DNA of 10,580 nucleotides from Candidatus Bathyarchaeota archaeon (GTDB lineage: Archaea > Thermoproteota > Bathyarchaeia > 40CM-2-53-6 > FEN-987). The stretch lies in contig JAHFFU010000015.1 of the NCBI GenBank assembly GCA_023247835.1, forward strand, positions 1 through 10,580, in the 5' to 3' direction. Positions within the stretch are counted from its first letter, which is position 1, and every line of letters begins with the position of its first letter. Positions 1-7,393 of this stretch are shown piece after piece. A model generated the notes under the pieces. The model did no database searches. It was given only the letters and a program-made list of their open reading frames with translations, and had not been told where the DNA came from. A program made the position numbers and the translations under genes.

Positions 1-1880
1 GACTCTATCGCTATTCTTCGAGCGGTGTAGTACGGAAACCCACTGTTCGAAAAATCATCTCCACTAACTAGCTCTATCGTGTCACGAGCTTTAGGCCCCC
101 ACAACCCCACGCAACAGTAGCTAGAGGTAACGTCCGTTAGGTGAACAGACCCATCGGAAGGCACGTGTTTCAGCATCCAAGCTAGGTCATGCGGGCCGAC
201 TGAACCACCGGTTATTACTCGGAAATGATTTGGCGCCAGGCGCGATATTGTCAAGTCACACATTATTCCCGCTTTCTCATTCAACATTGATGTGTAGACT
301 ACGCGGCCGACGGGTTGGTCCATATTGTTGGTTGTTAGGTGCTGCAAGAACTCCAATGCCTTGTCCCCTGTGACGTCTATCTTCGTAAAGGGGGTCAGAT
401 CGTACATTGCGACTCTCTCGCGTGTAGCTATGTGTTCAGCCCCTTCTACAGGGGACCAGTAGCGCGCTTCCCATCCGGAGCGAGTAGGAATTTCAAGACC
501 CTCAAGCAGCTTTTGATTCGCCTCAAACCATTGAGGTCTCTCCCAACCGACGCTCTCAAAAAACACGGCTCCCAGTTCCTTGAATCGTGCATGAAAGGGG
601 CTAAGGCGTAGGTTACGTGGGTTCTGAATCTGCTGAAGCGGATGAATCACATCGTAGACTTCACGGTACTGCTGTGCTCCACGCGCCTTAACATAAGCTG
701 GGGTGAACGCGTGCTCATGAAAGCGATAGAGGTCACATTCTCGTAAATCAAGACTGGGAGTACCATCAAGGATCCACTCCGCCATGATCTTCCCGACCCC
801 CCCGGAATGCGAAATCCAAACGCCTTCAGCAACCCAGAAACCCTTCAGACCCAAATGCTCGCCGAGCAGCGGATTGCCATCGGGAGTGAAAGAGAAGATC
901 CCATGAATCTTGTAGTAAGGTTCGGAATGCCGCAGCGGAGGCAGAAGGTCTGTTGCCGCCTCCCATGCTCTGTTGAATAGGCTGGGCATGAAGGGCTTGA
1001 CCCAAGGGACCACGGGGGCCTCTTCGTGCTGGAGAAGGTCACGTGGGTCCACCAGGAGTGGCTCGTGCAGATAGGAGCCAATTACATAGCTATCATCGAT
1101 TTGAACGAAGTAGAGATCGCGGTCCTGATGCCTGAGAATCGGATGGACAGTACCTGTGAGGCCTGCGAGTTCTTTGATTTGTCCTACCCGCATTACTTGG
1201 TGTTCGCATGGTGTTAATGGAATGTTGAGGCCTACCATTTTGCCAATCAGAGGGCCCCATATCCCAGCGGCACTCAGAACCATCCCAGTGGGGATTGTCC
1301 CTCGATCAGTAATCACCGCCTTAACGCGGTTTCCGGCGACTTCGAACCCAGTGACTCTTGTATCGCCGTAGAACCTCACTCCCTTCTCTTTCGCGTAGTT
1401 ACCCATAGCCTCCAATGCGGGAACGACATCAAGCGCTCCATCGCTCGGAGTGAAGTATGCGCCATGGATTTTGTCAGCATCTAGGATCGGGATCTTCTGT
1501 TTGGCTTCTTTTGCCGTAAGCAGCTGACTCTCAAGTCCCCACGATTTTGCAACACCCAGCTTCCTCTTGAGATCCTCCCATCTCTCCCTTGTGTAGGCGA
1601 CCTCCAATCCCCCGACTTCGTACCACGAGCGTTCTCCACTCTTGCTCAGATCTCTGAAAAGGCTCACGCTGTATTGGGCGAATTTTGACATCGTCTTTGA
1701 ATAATTAGTTTGAAACACCAAAGCTATGGGCGGAACTGACCCTCGCTCACGAAACGTTGGTCCCTGATCTACCACGACTATATCGGTGAGTCCCATTTTC
1801 GCGAGATGGTAAGCAGCACTACAACCGACGCTGCCAGCACCAATCACAACGAGCTTTGCCGACTCATCCAGAGCATCCTT
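1..1880 (-). CDS. Dimethylglycine oxidase/dehydrogenase-like FAD protein with C-terminal GcvT folate domain (partial, cut by left edge)
   Basis: The minus-strand frame is open from 1886 to base 1, giving about 626 codons. It begins with a Rossmann FAD motif (LVVIGAGSVGCSAAYHLA, 1853-1800) and then reads VDQGP...ALVFQTNYSKTM, very like Arthrobacter dimethylglycine oxidase. Further landmarks are ILRHQDRDLYF, GIFSFTPDGNPLLGE (near 905) and VWISHSGGVGK. From about nt 480 a GcvT-type domain follows (YDLTPFTKIDVTG, then AGIMCDLTISRL with an Asp at 257-255 where the bacterial folate domain has a catalytic Asp). The bacterial enzyme is about 830 residues, so some 200 residues probably lie beyond the edge. 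Family members oxidise dimethylglycine or sarcosine and pass the methylene group to tetrahydrofolate. Two oddities: the FAD-linking His region (reads RGSVPPIALVFQTN) has no His, and no ATG, GTG or TTG lies in frame before the glycine motif except a GTG at 1847 inside beta-strand 1. Family assignment is strong; substrate is inferred. Confidence 0.85.
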
Positions 1881-1921
1881 CAGGTTTTATCATCCGCCGA
1901 AGGCTCTGCTTCAGTCCGTGA

Positions 1922-1930
1922 ATTATAAGT
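1922..1930 (-). promoter_or_regulatory. TATA-like box for the dimethylglycine-oxidase-like gene
   Basis: Read on the minus strand this is CTTATAATT. A transcription start about 26 bp downstream would fall near 1900, just before an ATG at 1893. That ATG is out of frame with the coding region by one base. The spacing supports a real start near 1893 and a short or absent leader. Confidence 0.45.
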
Positions 1931-2000
1931 CTGCATTCCTCTTTCTTGAATTAGTTAAGTTGTATCTTCATTCTGACACAGAGGAGTTGAACAACGATAC

Positions 2001-2020
2001 TGACAGCTAACCTGCTGTCA
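2001..2020 (-). terminator. Small inverted repeat at the end of the metallophosphoesterase gene
   Basis: TGACAG (2001-2006) and CTGTCA (2015-2020) form a 6-bp stem with an 8-nt loop that spans the stop codon at 2009-2007. No strong T-run follows on the minus strand, so a terminator role is only a possibility. Confidence 0.2.
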
Positions 2021-2960
2021 CAAAGTATCGCTCGACCTTTCCATCTTTCAAGTCAGCAATTGCGCCCATAAGAGTGCCCTCTTCATAGACGCTGCCTGGG
2101 TTGATACAAATGGTCCGCCCAATCTTGGCGATTCCTTTCGATTCATGTATGTGTCCGTGAAGTCCTAGTAAGGGTTGGAGCTTGCGGATCGCTTCTCGGA
2201 CCGCAACACTTCCTACAGCCTGGGTGATTTTTCCACCACCTTTCAGGTCGAGGTCTTTGGTCAGGGCAGGGGCATCGTCGAGACCTGAGTCCACGGGGGG
2301 ATCATGGAAGTTGAATATACTTCTTGTAGGGTCTCTCAGCTGATTGGTCATGTTTTCAATCTTTTTCGCAAGCTCATCCTCGGAACATTCTCGGTATGTT
2401 TTCCATGGAGTTGGAGTGGACCAACCTGTGCTAAGGAGTTCGTATTCGCCCGCGATTTGAAGTACCTTGCCTTCAGCATTTATTACCGATTTAGATTCTT
2501 GAATAACTTTGTCTATATCGAACATGTCGTCGTTTCCAGGGCAAACGTAACATTGTGTCCCCGAGTTTCTCAGTTTTTCCTCAGCATAGTTCATCCAGGA
2601 CCTAACCCTTTCAATCATCAAGTTGCCGAAGGTCTCTCTACTCCAAGCAGAAATTTTCTCTGTATCGGAGCTAAGTTCGTCGAATCGAGCTCGCTCGAGA
2701 CGAACCGGATAATATCCCTTGTCTGATATTTTCTTCTCTAACTTTGCCACTTCTTCGGGGCGCTTCAAGACAAGGTGGTTATCTTGAAAATCAGCAGTGT
2801 GGATATCATCTTTTTCAGCAATTATTGGAATCAAAGCTTTGCCTGTCATGTCCCCTCCTAGAACTAGCAGACTGGCCTTGTAAAAGTCCGCGGCCGCGAT
2901 GAACTTTTTCCAACATATTTCAGAGCCATGAATGTCGGTTGCAAAGAAAATGCGCGGCAC
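2007..2960 (-). CDS. Calcineurin-like metallophosphoesterase
   Basis: A 317-residue predicted cytoplasmic phosphoesterase with the family's metal-binding blocks in order: D-x-H at residues 9-11 (ATDIHG), G-D at 36-37 (LVLGGDMTG), G-N-D-D at 142-145 (CPGNDD), H219 (NFHDPP) and G-H-I-H at 269-272 (LHGHIHES), then NPGS at 287-290 as in YfcE/Icc-like enzymes. An insertion of about 100 residues, rich in charged residues, separates the second and third blocks. The start is a GTG at 2960 that leads straight into the first beta strand (PRIFFATDIHG); no Shine-Dalgarno sequence is evident. The gene lies 46 bp after the permease stop on the same strand with no obvious promoter between, so the two may be co-transcribed. 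The family cleaves phosphomonoesters or phosphodiesters; the substrate here is unknown. Confidence 0.88.
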   Translation of the reverse strand: MPRIFFATDIHGSEICWKKFIAAADFYKASLLVLGGDMTGKALIPIIAEKDDIHTADFQDNHLVLKRPEEVAKLEKKISDKGYYPVRLERARFDELSSDTEKISAWSRETFGNLMIERVRSWMNYAEEKLRNSGTQCYVCPGNDDMFDIDKVIQESKSVINAEGKVLQIAGEYELLSTGWSTPTPWKTYRECSEDELAKKIENMTNQLRDPTRSIFNFHDPPVDSGLDDAPALTKDLDLKGGGKITQAVGSVAVREAIRKLQPLLGLHGHIHESKGIAKIGRTICINPGSVYEEGTLMGAIADLKDGKVERYFVTAG

Positions 2961-3006
2961 CGGCTTCCCACTCGTTGGGTTCAGGCCTACGGTCGGAAGA
3001 TGCTTT

Positions 3007-4659
3007 CTACTCTACTGGGATTTGTGAGTAGATCTTGTCCATGTCGAAACCTTGTTTCTTCCTGTAGACCTTGAAACCAAAGTACAGTACAACTGCGATT
3101 ATGTAGAGTATTAGGATGTACAGTGCTGAAGACGGGTTGTTGACACCGTAGACTGGGTTCGTGGCCCAAGCCCAAAGGACGCCGGCAAGGAAAAGTGCGG
3201 TTATAACGCCCGCCACTGTGATTAACGGTATTCCACCGACCTTGTACCCTGAGATTGGCGAAGCTTCGTACAATTCCTTCCTTCTATAAGGCAGCACGGC
3301 TGCAGCGATCGCTGTGCCGAGATACATCACAGCGATGACCAAGACCGCATCCAGAGTGAAGGATGTAAACCCCGGCACGTAAGCGTAGACGTAGCTCAAA
3401 ATGGCGGTTGGTATTGCCATCGCGATTATAGCGTTTAGTGGTGACCTGAACTTCTCGTTCACATTCGCGAACAAGGAGGGCAAACTTCTGTCGAAAGAAG
3501 CCGCAAACATGACTCGCGTGGAAGTGATGAATAACGTACCGGCCCAGCCCCAATACCAGAAACTCATCGTGATTAATATGAAAAGTTGCAGAGCCAGATT
3601 ATGTGTAATAATTCCGGCTAAGAGCGCTGGATATGGGAAGATTGGGAGTGGTGCACTTGACGGGTTGTAGCCATAAATAGTTCCCTCATAAACATAGTTC
3701 GCGGAGTTGTAGAAATTCCAGCCAAATACGTTGGCGAAAAGTAACAGGGTCACAACAGCCAGAACGGTCGTAAAGACTAGTGATGTTGTTAGGGCTCTAA
3801 CATTTTTCTTGAAATCATTTGAGCCCCTTACCTCTCCATAGAGCGTTGCACCCCAAATCGGGTAAAGGTTGAAGAATACTACCATAGGGATCAGAGCAAG
3901 GCTCGGAACAAAGTTCCAATCTGTGATCCCAGATTGGCCTGCCAAGCCTCCGGCCGAGGCGAGTTCAATCGATGACTGGTACGCGGTGGAGCTCCCAAAG
4001 ACCTGTGCCGTAAATGAGTCGAATGAGGCTTGGAAGCTAGCTTGAGATGATCCTACAAGAATCGCCAATATTACTATGAGTCCTATCATTCCAATGTGGA
4101 ACGACCATCTTTGAATTCGGGCGTACCACTTCATTCCCAGTGATATGAAAATTGAAACTAAGATAATCGTAAGAATGGACGATGTAAAGACTCCGTTAGG
4201 ACCCGACCACCAAATCGCGGCGGAGGAGTTGCCGAGGACTGCAGCTACCGGAGCTGCTAGCTCAACGCTTAGTATGTTGCCATATATGGGCCCCCACTGC
4301 CAGAGTATGAAGACGTACCCCGTAAATGCTAGGATATACCCGACGCTCCCGCTGAGAACCCTGCTTTGCCAGACGTAGTCGCCCCCAGCTCTAGGCATAA
4401 CCGCGATAAGCATAGCATACGTTACGATTTCAAAGAAAATTAATAGGCCACTGACAATAATCGCGGTGATAAGATTGCCTTCAGGGACAAAGGTCGCGAA
4501 GGGAAAGATGAACCATCCTAGGGTTACTATGTTAATTGAGAGCGCGGAATATACGAAGGAGTCGTAGGTGCTCCATGCCCTTACTAGACCGGTCGCATCT
4601 CTCAGGAAGAGCTTCTTTTGACTCAAGAAGACCAATCTTATTGGGCGCCTTTGTTTCAT
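3007..4659 (-). CDS. APC-superfamily amino acid/amine permease
   Basis: A 550-residue integral membrane protein with many hydrophobic segments spread along its length (about 12-14 by eye). After a basic cytoplasmic N-terminus comes FLRDATGLVRAWSTYDSF (residues 18-35), then the first membrane helix, and MPRAGGDYVWQSR before the third, the signature that APC transporters carry near their substrate path. The C-terminus is a short basic tail (YRKKQGFDMDKIYSQ). An in-frame TAA lies immediately before the ATG at 4659, so translation starts there or downstream; no Shine-Dalgarno sequence is visible. APC permeases usually import amino acids, amines or related small solutes with protons or sodium. Neighbouring one-carbon genes suggest a methylated amine or amino acid, but this is inference. 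The second permease at the right edge has a related N-terminus. Confidence 0.88.
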   Translation of the reverse strand: MKQRRPIRLVFLSQKKLFLRDATGLVRAWSTYDSFVYSALSINIVTLGWFIFPFATFVPEGNLITAIIVSGLLIFFEIVTYAMLIAVMPRAGGDYVWQSRVLSGSVGYILAFTGYVFILWQWGPIYGNILSVELAAPVAAVLGNSSAAIWWSGPNGVFTSSILTIILVSIFISLGMKWYARIQRWSFHIGMIGLIVILAILVGSSQASFQASFDSFTAQVFGSSTAYQSSIELASAGGLAGQSGITDWNFVPSLALIPMVVFFNLYPIWGATLYGEVRGSNDFKKNVRALTTSLVFTTVLAVVTLLLFANVFGWNFYNSANYVYEGTIYGYNPSSAPLPIFPYPALLAGIITHNLALQLFILITMSFWYWGWAGTLFITSTRVMFAASFDRSLPSLFANVNEKFRSPLNAIIAMAIPTAILSYVYAYVPGFTSFTLDAVLVIAVMYLGTAIAAAVLPYRRKELYEASPISGYKVGGIPLITVAGVITALFLAGVLWAWATNPVYGVNNPSSALYILILYIIAVVLYFGFKVYRKKQGFDMDKIYSQIPVE

Positions 4660-4756
4660 TTAACGCTTTGCTTGCATTTGACCCAGCGCCACCGTTTGCC
4701 CAGTAACATACGAGTGGCGGAAATCATTAAGGCGAGCATCTTATCATCGTTTTTCG

Positions 4757-4862
4757 GCTCTCGGTTCAGGAAAATTCACACGGTAGAGCAAGTCTTGAGC
4801 AGCGCACACTTGGCCTGTAAGAAAGACTTCTACCGTGTTTCGGCCCTAATTAGACCGAGAGC
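4757..4862. repeat. Nested inverted repeat downstream of the zinc dehydrogenase
   Basis: The outer arms are GCTCTCGGT (4757-4765) and ACCGAGAGC (4854-4862), 9 bp perfect. Inside them, ACACGGTAGA (4778-4787) pairs with TCTACCGTGT (4829-4838), and AGTCTT (4791-4796) continues the stem with AAGACT (4823-4828) across a 3-nt bulge (4788-4790). The loop is 4797-4822. The outer right arm overlaps the last codons of the dehydrogenase. On the minus strand the inner stem is followed by GAATTTTCC, so it may end transcription of that gene. A small mobile-element remnant or structured RNA is also possible. Confidence 0.6.
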
Positions 4863-5872
4863 ACTATTCTAACCGGGTTATCCTGTTTCGTATCGAGCAT
4901 CTCGAAACCCTTGTTGACCTCTTCGAGTTTCAACTTGTGTGTTATAGATTTTGAGAGGTCGATTTTCTTCAAGGCCACGAGCTCGAGAAGTTTTCTTAAA
5001 TCATCACTCGTATGATCCGCAGAGCTTCTGATTTGCGCTTCTAGGAACCTGAAGTCCCCTTCAGGGTTAAAAGTCACATCCTGAAAACACATTCCCACAA
5101 CAATTGCTTTGCCACCCTTCGCGAGGCACCGGATTGAGTCCTTCAAGGTTTTAGGCAACCCGATGAACTCAAAAGCGACATCTGCTCCTCCCCATAATTC
5201 CTTAGCCTTGGCAACGAAATCTTCTTTCATCGGGTTCACAACGTAATCTGCACCCTGTTCTTTTGCAAGTTTCAATTTGCTTTCCAAGATATCGACAGCC
5301 ATTATCTGGCCCGCACCCTGCATACGCGCAAACTGGATCCCGTGAAGTCCAACCCCGCCCAGGCCTACGATAACGACATGGTCACCAATCTTAATGTCGG
5401 CCTGACGTGTTGCGTGGAATGCTGTTACCACACCGCAGGAGATTATTGCACCCTCTTCAAAACTAACGTTGTTCGGTAGGGGTATTGCGTTCTTGGCTGG
5501 AACGGCGATGTATTCCTGGTATGTTCCATCCCTCTGGTAGCCAATATACTCAAGGTTAACACAAAGGTTCTCTCGCCCATTCCGACAGAATCTGCAAACG
5601 CCGCAAGTCACATTGTAATCTACCAAAACCCTCTGCCCAGGAGAAACATCTTTTACTTTACCACCAACTTTTTCGACAATTCCCGCCCCTTCATGGCCTA
5701 GAGTCCGTGGAAATTTCCCACTCGTATCGCGTCCCTTCCAAACGTGAATTTCTGAACCGCAAATCCCGCTCGCCTTGATGTTCACGAGAACGTCGCCGTC
5801 GCCAAAGCCTGGAATAGCCACTTGCTCTAGCTTCAGAGGTTTGTTAGGTTCATAGAACTTGGCTGCTAACAT
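4850..5872 (-). CDS. Zinc-dependent medium-chain alcohol dehydrogenase
   Basis: A 340-residue cytoplasmic oxidoreductase with the complete medium-chain dehydrogenase pattern. Catalytic zinc ligands are C38 (GICGSEIH), H60 with E61 (LGHEGAG) and probably C146 (SCGVVTA). A structural zinc lobe is formed by C90, C93, C96 and C104 (CGVCRFCRNGRENLC). The nucleotide fold is VIVGLGGVGLHG (residues 167-178), and the Asp at 194 (MAVDI) at the end of the second strand favours NAD over NADP. Length is typical. The ATG at 5872 sits about 26 bp after a TATA-like box and has no Shine-Dalgarno sequence, so the mRNA is probably leaderless. It is divergent from the DmdA-like gene and shares its promoter region. 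The substrate is not shown by sequence; an alcohol or aldehyde from demethylation would fit but is speculative. Confidence 0.92.
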   Translation of the reverse strand: MLAAKFYEPNKPLKLEQVAIPGFGDGDVLVNIKASGICGSEIHVWKGRDTSGKFPRTLGHEGAGIVEKVGGKVKDVSPGQRVLVDYNVTCGVCRFCRNGRENLCVNLEYIGYQRDGTYQEYIAVPAKNAIPLPNNVSFEEGAIISCGVVTAFHATRQADIKIGDHVVIVGLGGVGLHGIQFARMQGAGQIMAVDILESKLKLAKEQGADYVVNPMKEDFVAKAKELWGGADVAFEFIGLPKTLKDSIRCLAKGGKAIVVGMCFQDVTFNPEGDFRFLEAQIRSSADHTSDDLRKLLELVALKKIDLSKSITHKLKLEEVNKGFEMLDTKQDNPVRIVLSV

Positions 5873-5893
5873 AAGTGATTGGGCCGCTTCTTT

Positions 5894-5902
5894 CGTATTA
5901 AG
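5894..5902 (-). promoter_or_regulatory. TATA-like box for the zinc dehydrogenase
   Basis: Read on the minus strand: GCTTAATAC. Its centre is about 26 bp from the ATG at 5872, the spacing expected for an archaeal leaderless transcript. Confidence 0.45.
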
Positions 5903-5928
5903 CGTTTACTAATAGAATCCTTTTTGCG

Positions 5929-5950
5929 ATCGAGGTTTCATGAAATCGAT
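5929..5950. promoter_or_regulatory. Palindrome upstream of the dehydrogenase promoter (candidate operator)
   Basis: ATCGA (5929-5933), two unpaired G, then the perfect 10-bp palindrome TTTCATGAAA (5936-5945) and TCGAT (5946-5950). The centre is about 66 bp upstream of the dehydrogenase start. The TTTC/GAAA half-sites recur in the palindromes near 6037 and 6047. Confidence 0.4.
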
Positions 5951-6036
5951 ATTTTCTGGAAGGGACGTTTCACCGACTCAAACAATTCCCAACGCTTTGC
6001 CTCAAAGGTTCACACTAACTTTTTTGGATGACAATA

Positions 6037-6049
6037 TTTCCGCTGGAAA
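6037..6049. promoter_or_regulatory. Short palindrome in the divergent promoter region
   Basis: TTTCC, spacer GCT, GGAAA. It overlaps the start of the next palindrome by three bases and shares its TTTC/GAAA theme. Possible second half of a composite regulator site. Confidence 0.3.
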
Positions 6050-6066
6050 ATTTCGCGAGAAATTTT
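6047..6066. promoter_or_regulatory. Perfect palindrome upstream of the DmdA-like gene (candidate operator)
   Basis: AAAATTTC (6047-6054), spacer GCGA, GAAATTTT (6059-6066): 8-bp perfect arms. It ends 24 bp before the TATA box at 6091, and its centre is about 65 bp upstream of the start codon, so a DNA-binding regulator could act here. It is followed by TGTGG, not a T-run, so it is not an obvious terminator. Confidence 0.45.
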
Positions 6067-6090
6067 GTGGAACCGTTGACTAGGTACAGA

Positions 6091-6099
6091 ATTATATAC
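6091..6099 (+). promoter_or_regulatory. TATA box of the DmdA-like gene
   Basis: ATTATATAC, centred about 27 bp upstream of the ATG at 6122. The predicted transcription start coincides with the start codon, implying a leaderless mRNA. This is the clearest archaeal promoter in the window. Confidence 0.65.
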
Positions 6100-6121
6100 G
6101 GCTACGGAAGAAGGCTGGGCC

Positions 6122-7354
6122 ATGCAAGTAGTCCGCGAGAAATTTACCCCTAAGGTCTATGTGTACCCTCGTATTCGTAAGACGCCCTTCTATGAGGCTC
6201 ACAAGCGCGCTGGGTGCAAGGCTTACAGCGTCTATAATCACATGTACCACCCGCGATACTACGGCGACATGTACAAGGAATACGACAAAGTCGTAACCAG
6301 TGTCACTCTCTGGGATGTGTCTGTCGAAAGGCAAGTTGAGATAACTGGTCCTGACGCTTTCAAATTCACAAATTATCTCACTCCGAGAGACGTATCGAAA
6401 TGTAAGGTAGGGCAGTGCAGGTACGTAATAATCTGTGACGAGAAGGGCGGGATCATTAGCGATCCCGTACTCTTGCGCCTAGCCGAGGACCATTTCTGGC
6501 TTTCAACAAGCGATGTCGATCTATTGCTTTGGGCCAAGGGCGTAGCTATCCATTCTGGAATGAATGTGCAGATACAGGAACCAGATGTATCACCAGTTCA
6601 AATCCAAGGACCGAAGTCTCCTTACGTTATGCGTGCCCTCTTCGGCGACCGTATACTCGACCTTGGCTACTACTACTGCACTCGGGCAAAACTGAATGAC
6701 CTGGATGTCGTTGCAAGCCGTACAGGCTTCACCGCCGAGCTTGGCTATGAAATCTTCCTGACCGATAGCAATGTTGGCGAGCGGGCACTGCAACTTTGGG
6801 ATATGATATTGGAAGCCGGCCGGCCTTACGGTATAACGGTTACTGGCCCGACGCACATACGATCCTTGGAAGCTGGAATCTTGGATTACCGCTGCGATAT
6901 GGACTTGGAAAACAATCCTTTCGAGGTGGGGTTGGACTACGTAGTTGACCTAGAGAAGAAGTCGGACTATATCGGCAAAGAGGCTCTGAAACGAATCAAG
7001 GCTGAGGGCCTGAAGCGTAAACTGGTCGGGTTAGAGATTCAGGGCGCTCCAACTTACGAGTGGAATTGGGACAGTGGAGCCGAGAAAGTCCCTGGCTGGG
7101 ATACGGGAGATCGCTGGCCGGTTACCAGCAACGGAAAACAGGTAGGGGATCTCACCAAGGCCTTCTTCTCGCCGCGCCTGCAGAAGAACATCGGCCGCGC
7201 TATGGTCAGCATCGAGCATTCCGAGCTAGGAAACAGTCTGACCGTGGAGACACCTGCCGGGCCCAGAAAAGCAACTGTGGTTTCGTTCTACTTCCACGAC
7301 CCGAAGAAGGAGATTGCAAAAGGCAACGTCAGGGCGTTGCTTCAGGGGCAATAG
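6122..7354 (+). CDS. GcvT-family aminomethyltransferase, DmdA-like (THF-dependent demethylase)
   Basis: A 410-residue protein of the glycine-cleavage T-protein fold that resembles marine-bacterial DMSP demethylase DmdA along its whole length. Matching blocks are AYSVYNHM (34-41), WDVSVERQVEITGPDA (64-79), RDVSKCKVGQCRY (89-101), the run ending SDPVLLRL (113-120), EPDVSPVQIQGPKS (153-166), SRTGFTAELGYEIF (199-212), NPFEVGLDYVVDL (265-277) and SPRLQKNIG (350-358). About 12 extra residues lie near 315-330 (tryptophan-rich) compared with DmdA as recalled. DmdA moves the S-methyl group of DMSP to tetrahydrofolate; relatives LigM and DesA demethylate methoxy aromatics. A folate-dependent demethylase is likely, but substrate identity is not settled. 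The ATG lies about 26 bp from its TATA box with no ribosome binding site. Convergent with the metF-like gene, 39 bp away, whose product would act on the methyl-THF produced. Confidence 0.88.
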   Translation: MQVVREKFTPKVYVYPRIRKTPFYEAHKRAGCKAYSVYNHMYHPRYYGDMYKEYDKVVTSVTLWDVSVERQVEITGPDAFKFTNYLTPRDVSKCKVGQCRYVIICDEKGGIISDPVLLRLAEDHFWLSTSDVDLLLWAKGVAIHSGMNVQIQEPDVSPVQIQGPKSPYVMRALFGDRILDLGYYYCTRAKLNDLDVVASRTGFTAELGYEIFLTDSNVGERALQLWDMILEAGRPYGITVTGPTHIRSLEAGILDYRCDMDLENNPFEVGLDYVVDLEKKSDYIGKEALKRIKAEGLKRKLVGLEIQGAPTYEWNWDSGAEKVPGWDTGDRWPVTSNGKQVGDLTKAFFSPRLQKNIGRAMVSIEHSELGNSLTVETPAGPRKATVVSFYFHDPKKEIAKGNVRALLQGQ

Positions 7355-7393
7355 GGTAGGCTTAACGAGCAAGGAATAGTCACTATTTCAATA

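Noticed and set aside
339..611. 90-codon plus-strand open frame
   Set aside because: It is antisense to the GcvT domain of the oxidase-like gene, whose minus-strand translation is clearly homologous to known enzymes; the plus-strand product has no recognisable features.
1..1847. Region looks gene-free if only complete frames are considered
   Set aside because: The minus strand is open throughout with family motifs from end to end; it appears empty only because the gene runs off the window and lacks a normal start.
1..1880. Calling the oxidase-like gene a pseudogene
   Set aside because: There is no internal stop in about 626 codons and the family motifs are intact apart from the FAD-linking His; a single start-region indel does not prove decay.
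2304..2726. 140-codon plus-strand open frame
   Set aside because: Antisense to the metallophosphoesterase, which carries all metal-binding motifs; the plus-strand product looks like random composition.
6122..7354. Naming the gene gcvT (glycine cleavage T-protein)
   Set aside because: The conserved blocks match DmdA-like proteins rather than classical T-protein, and no other glycine-cleavage gene is nearby.
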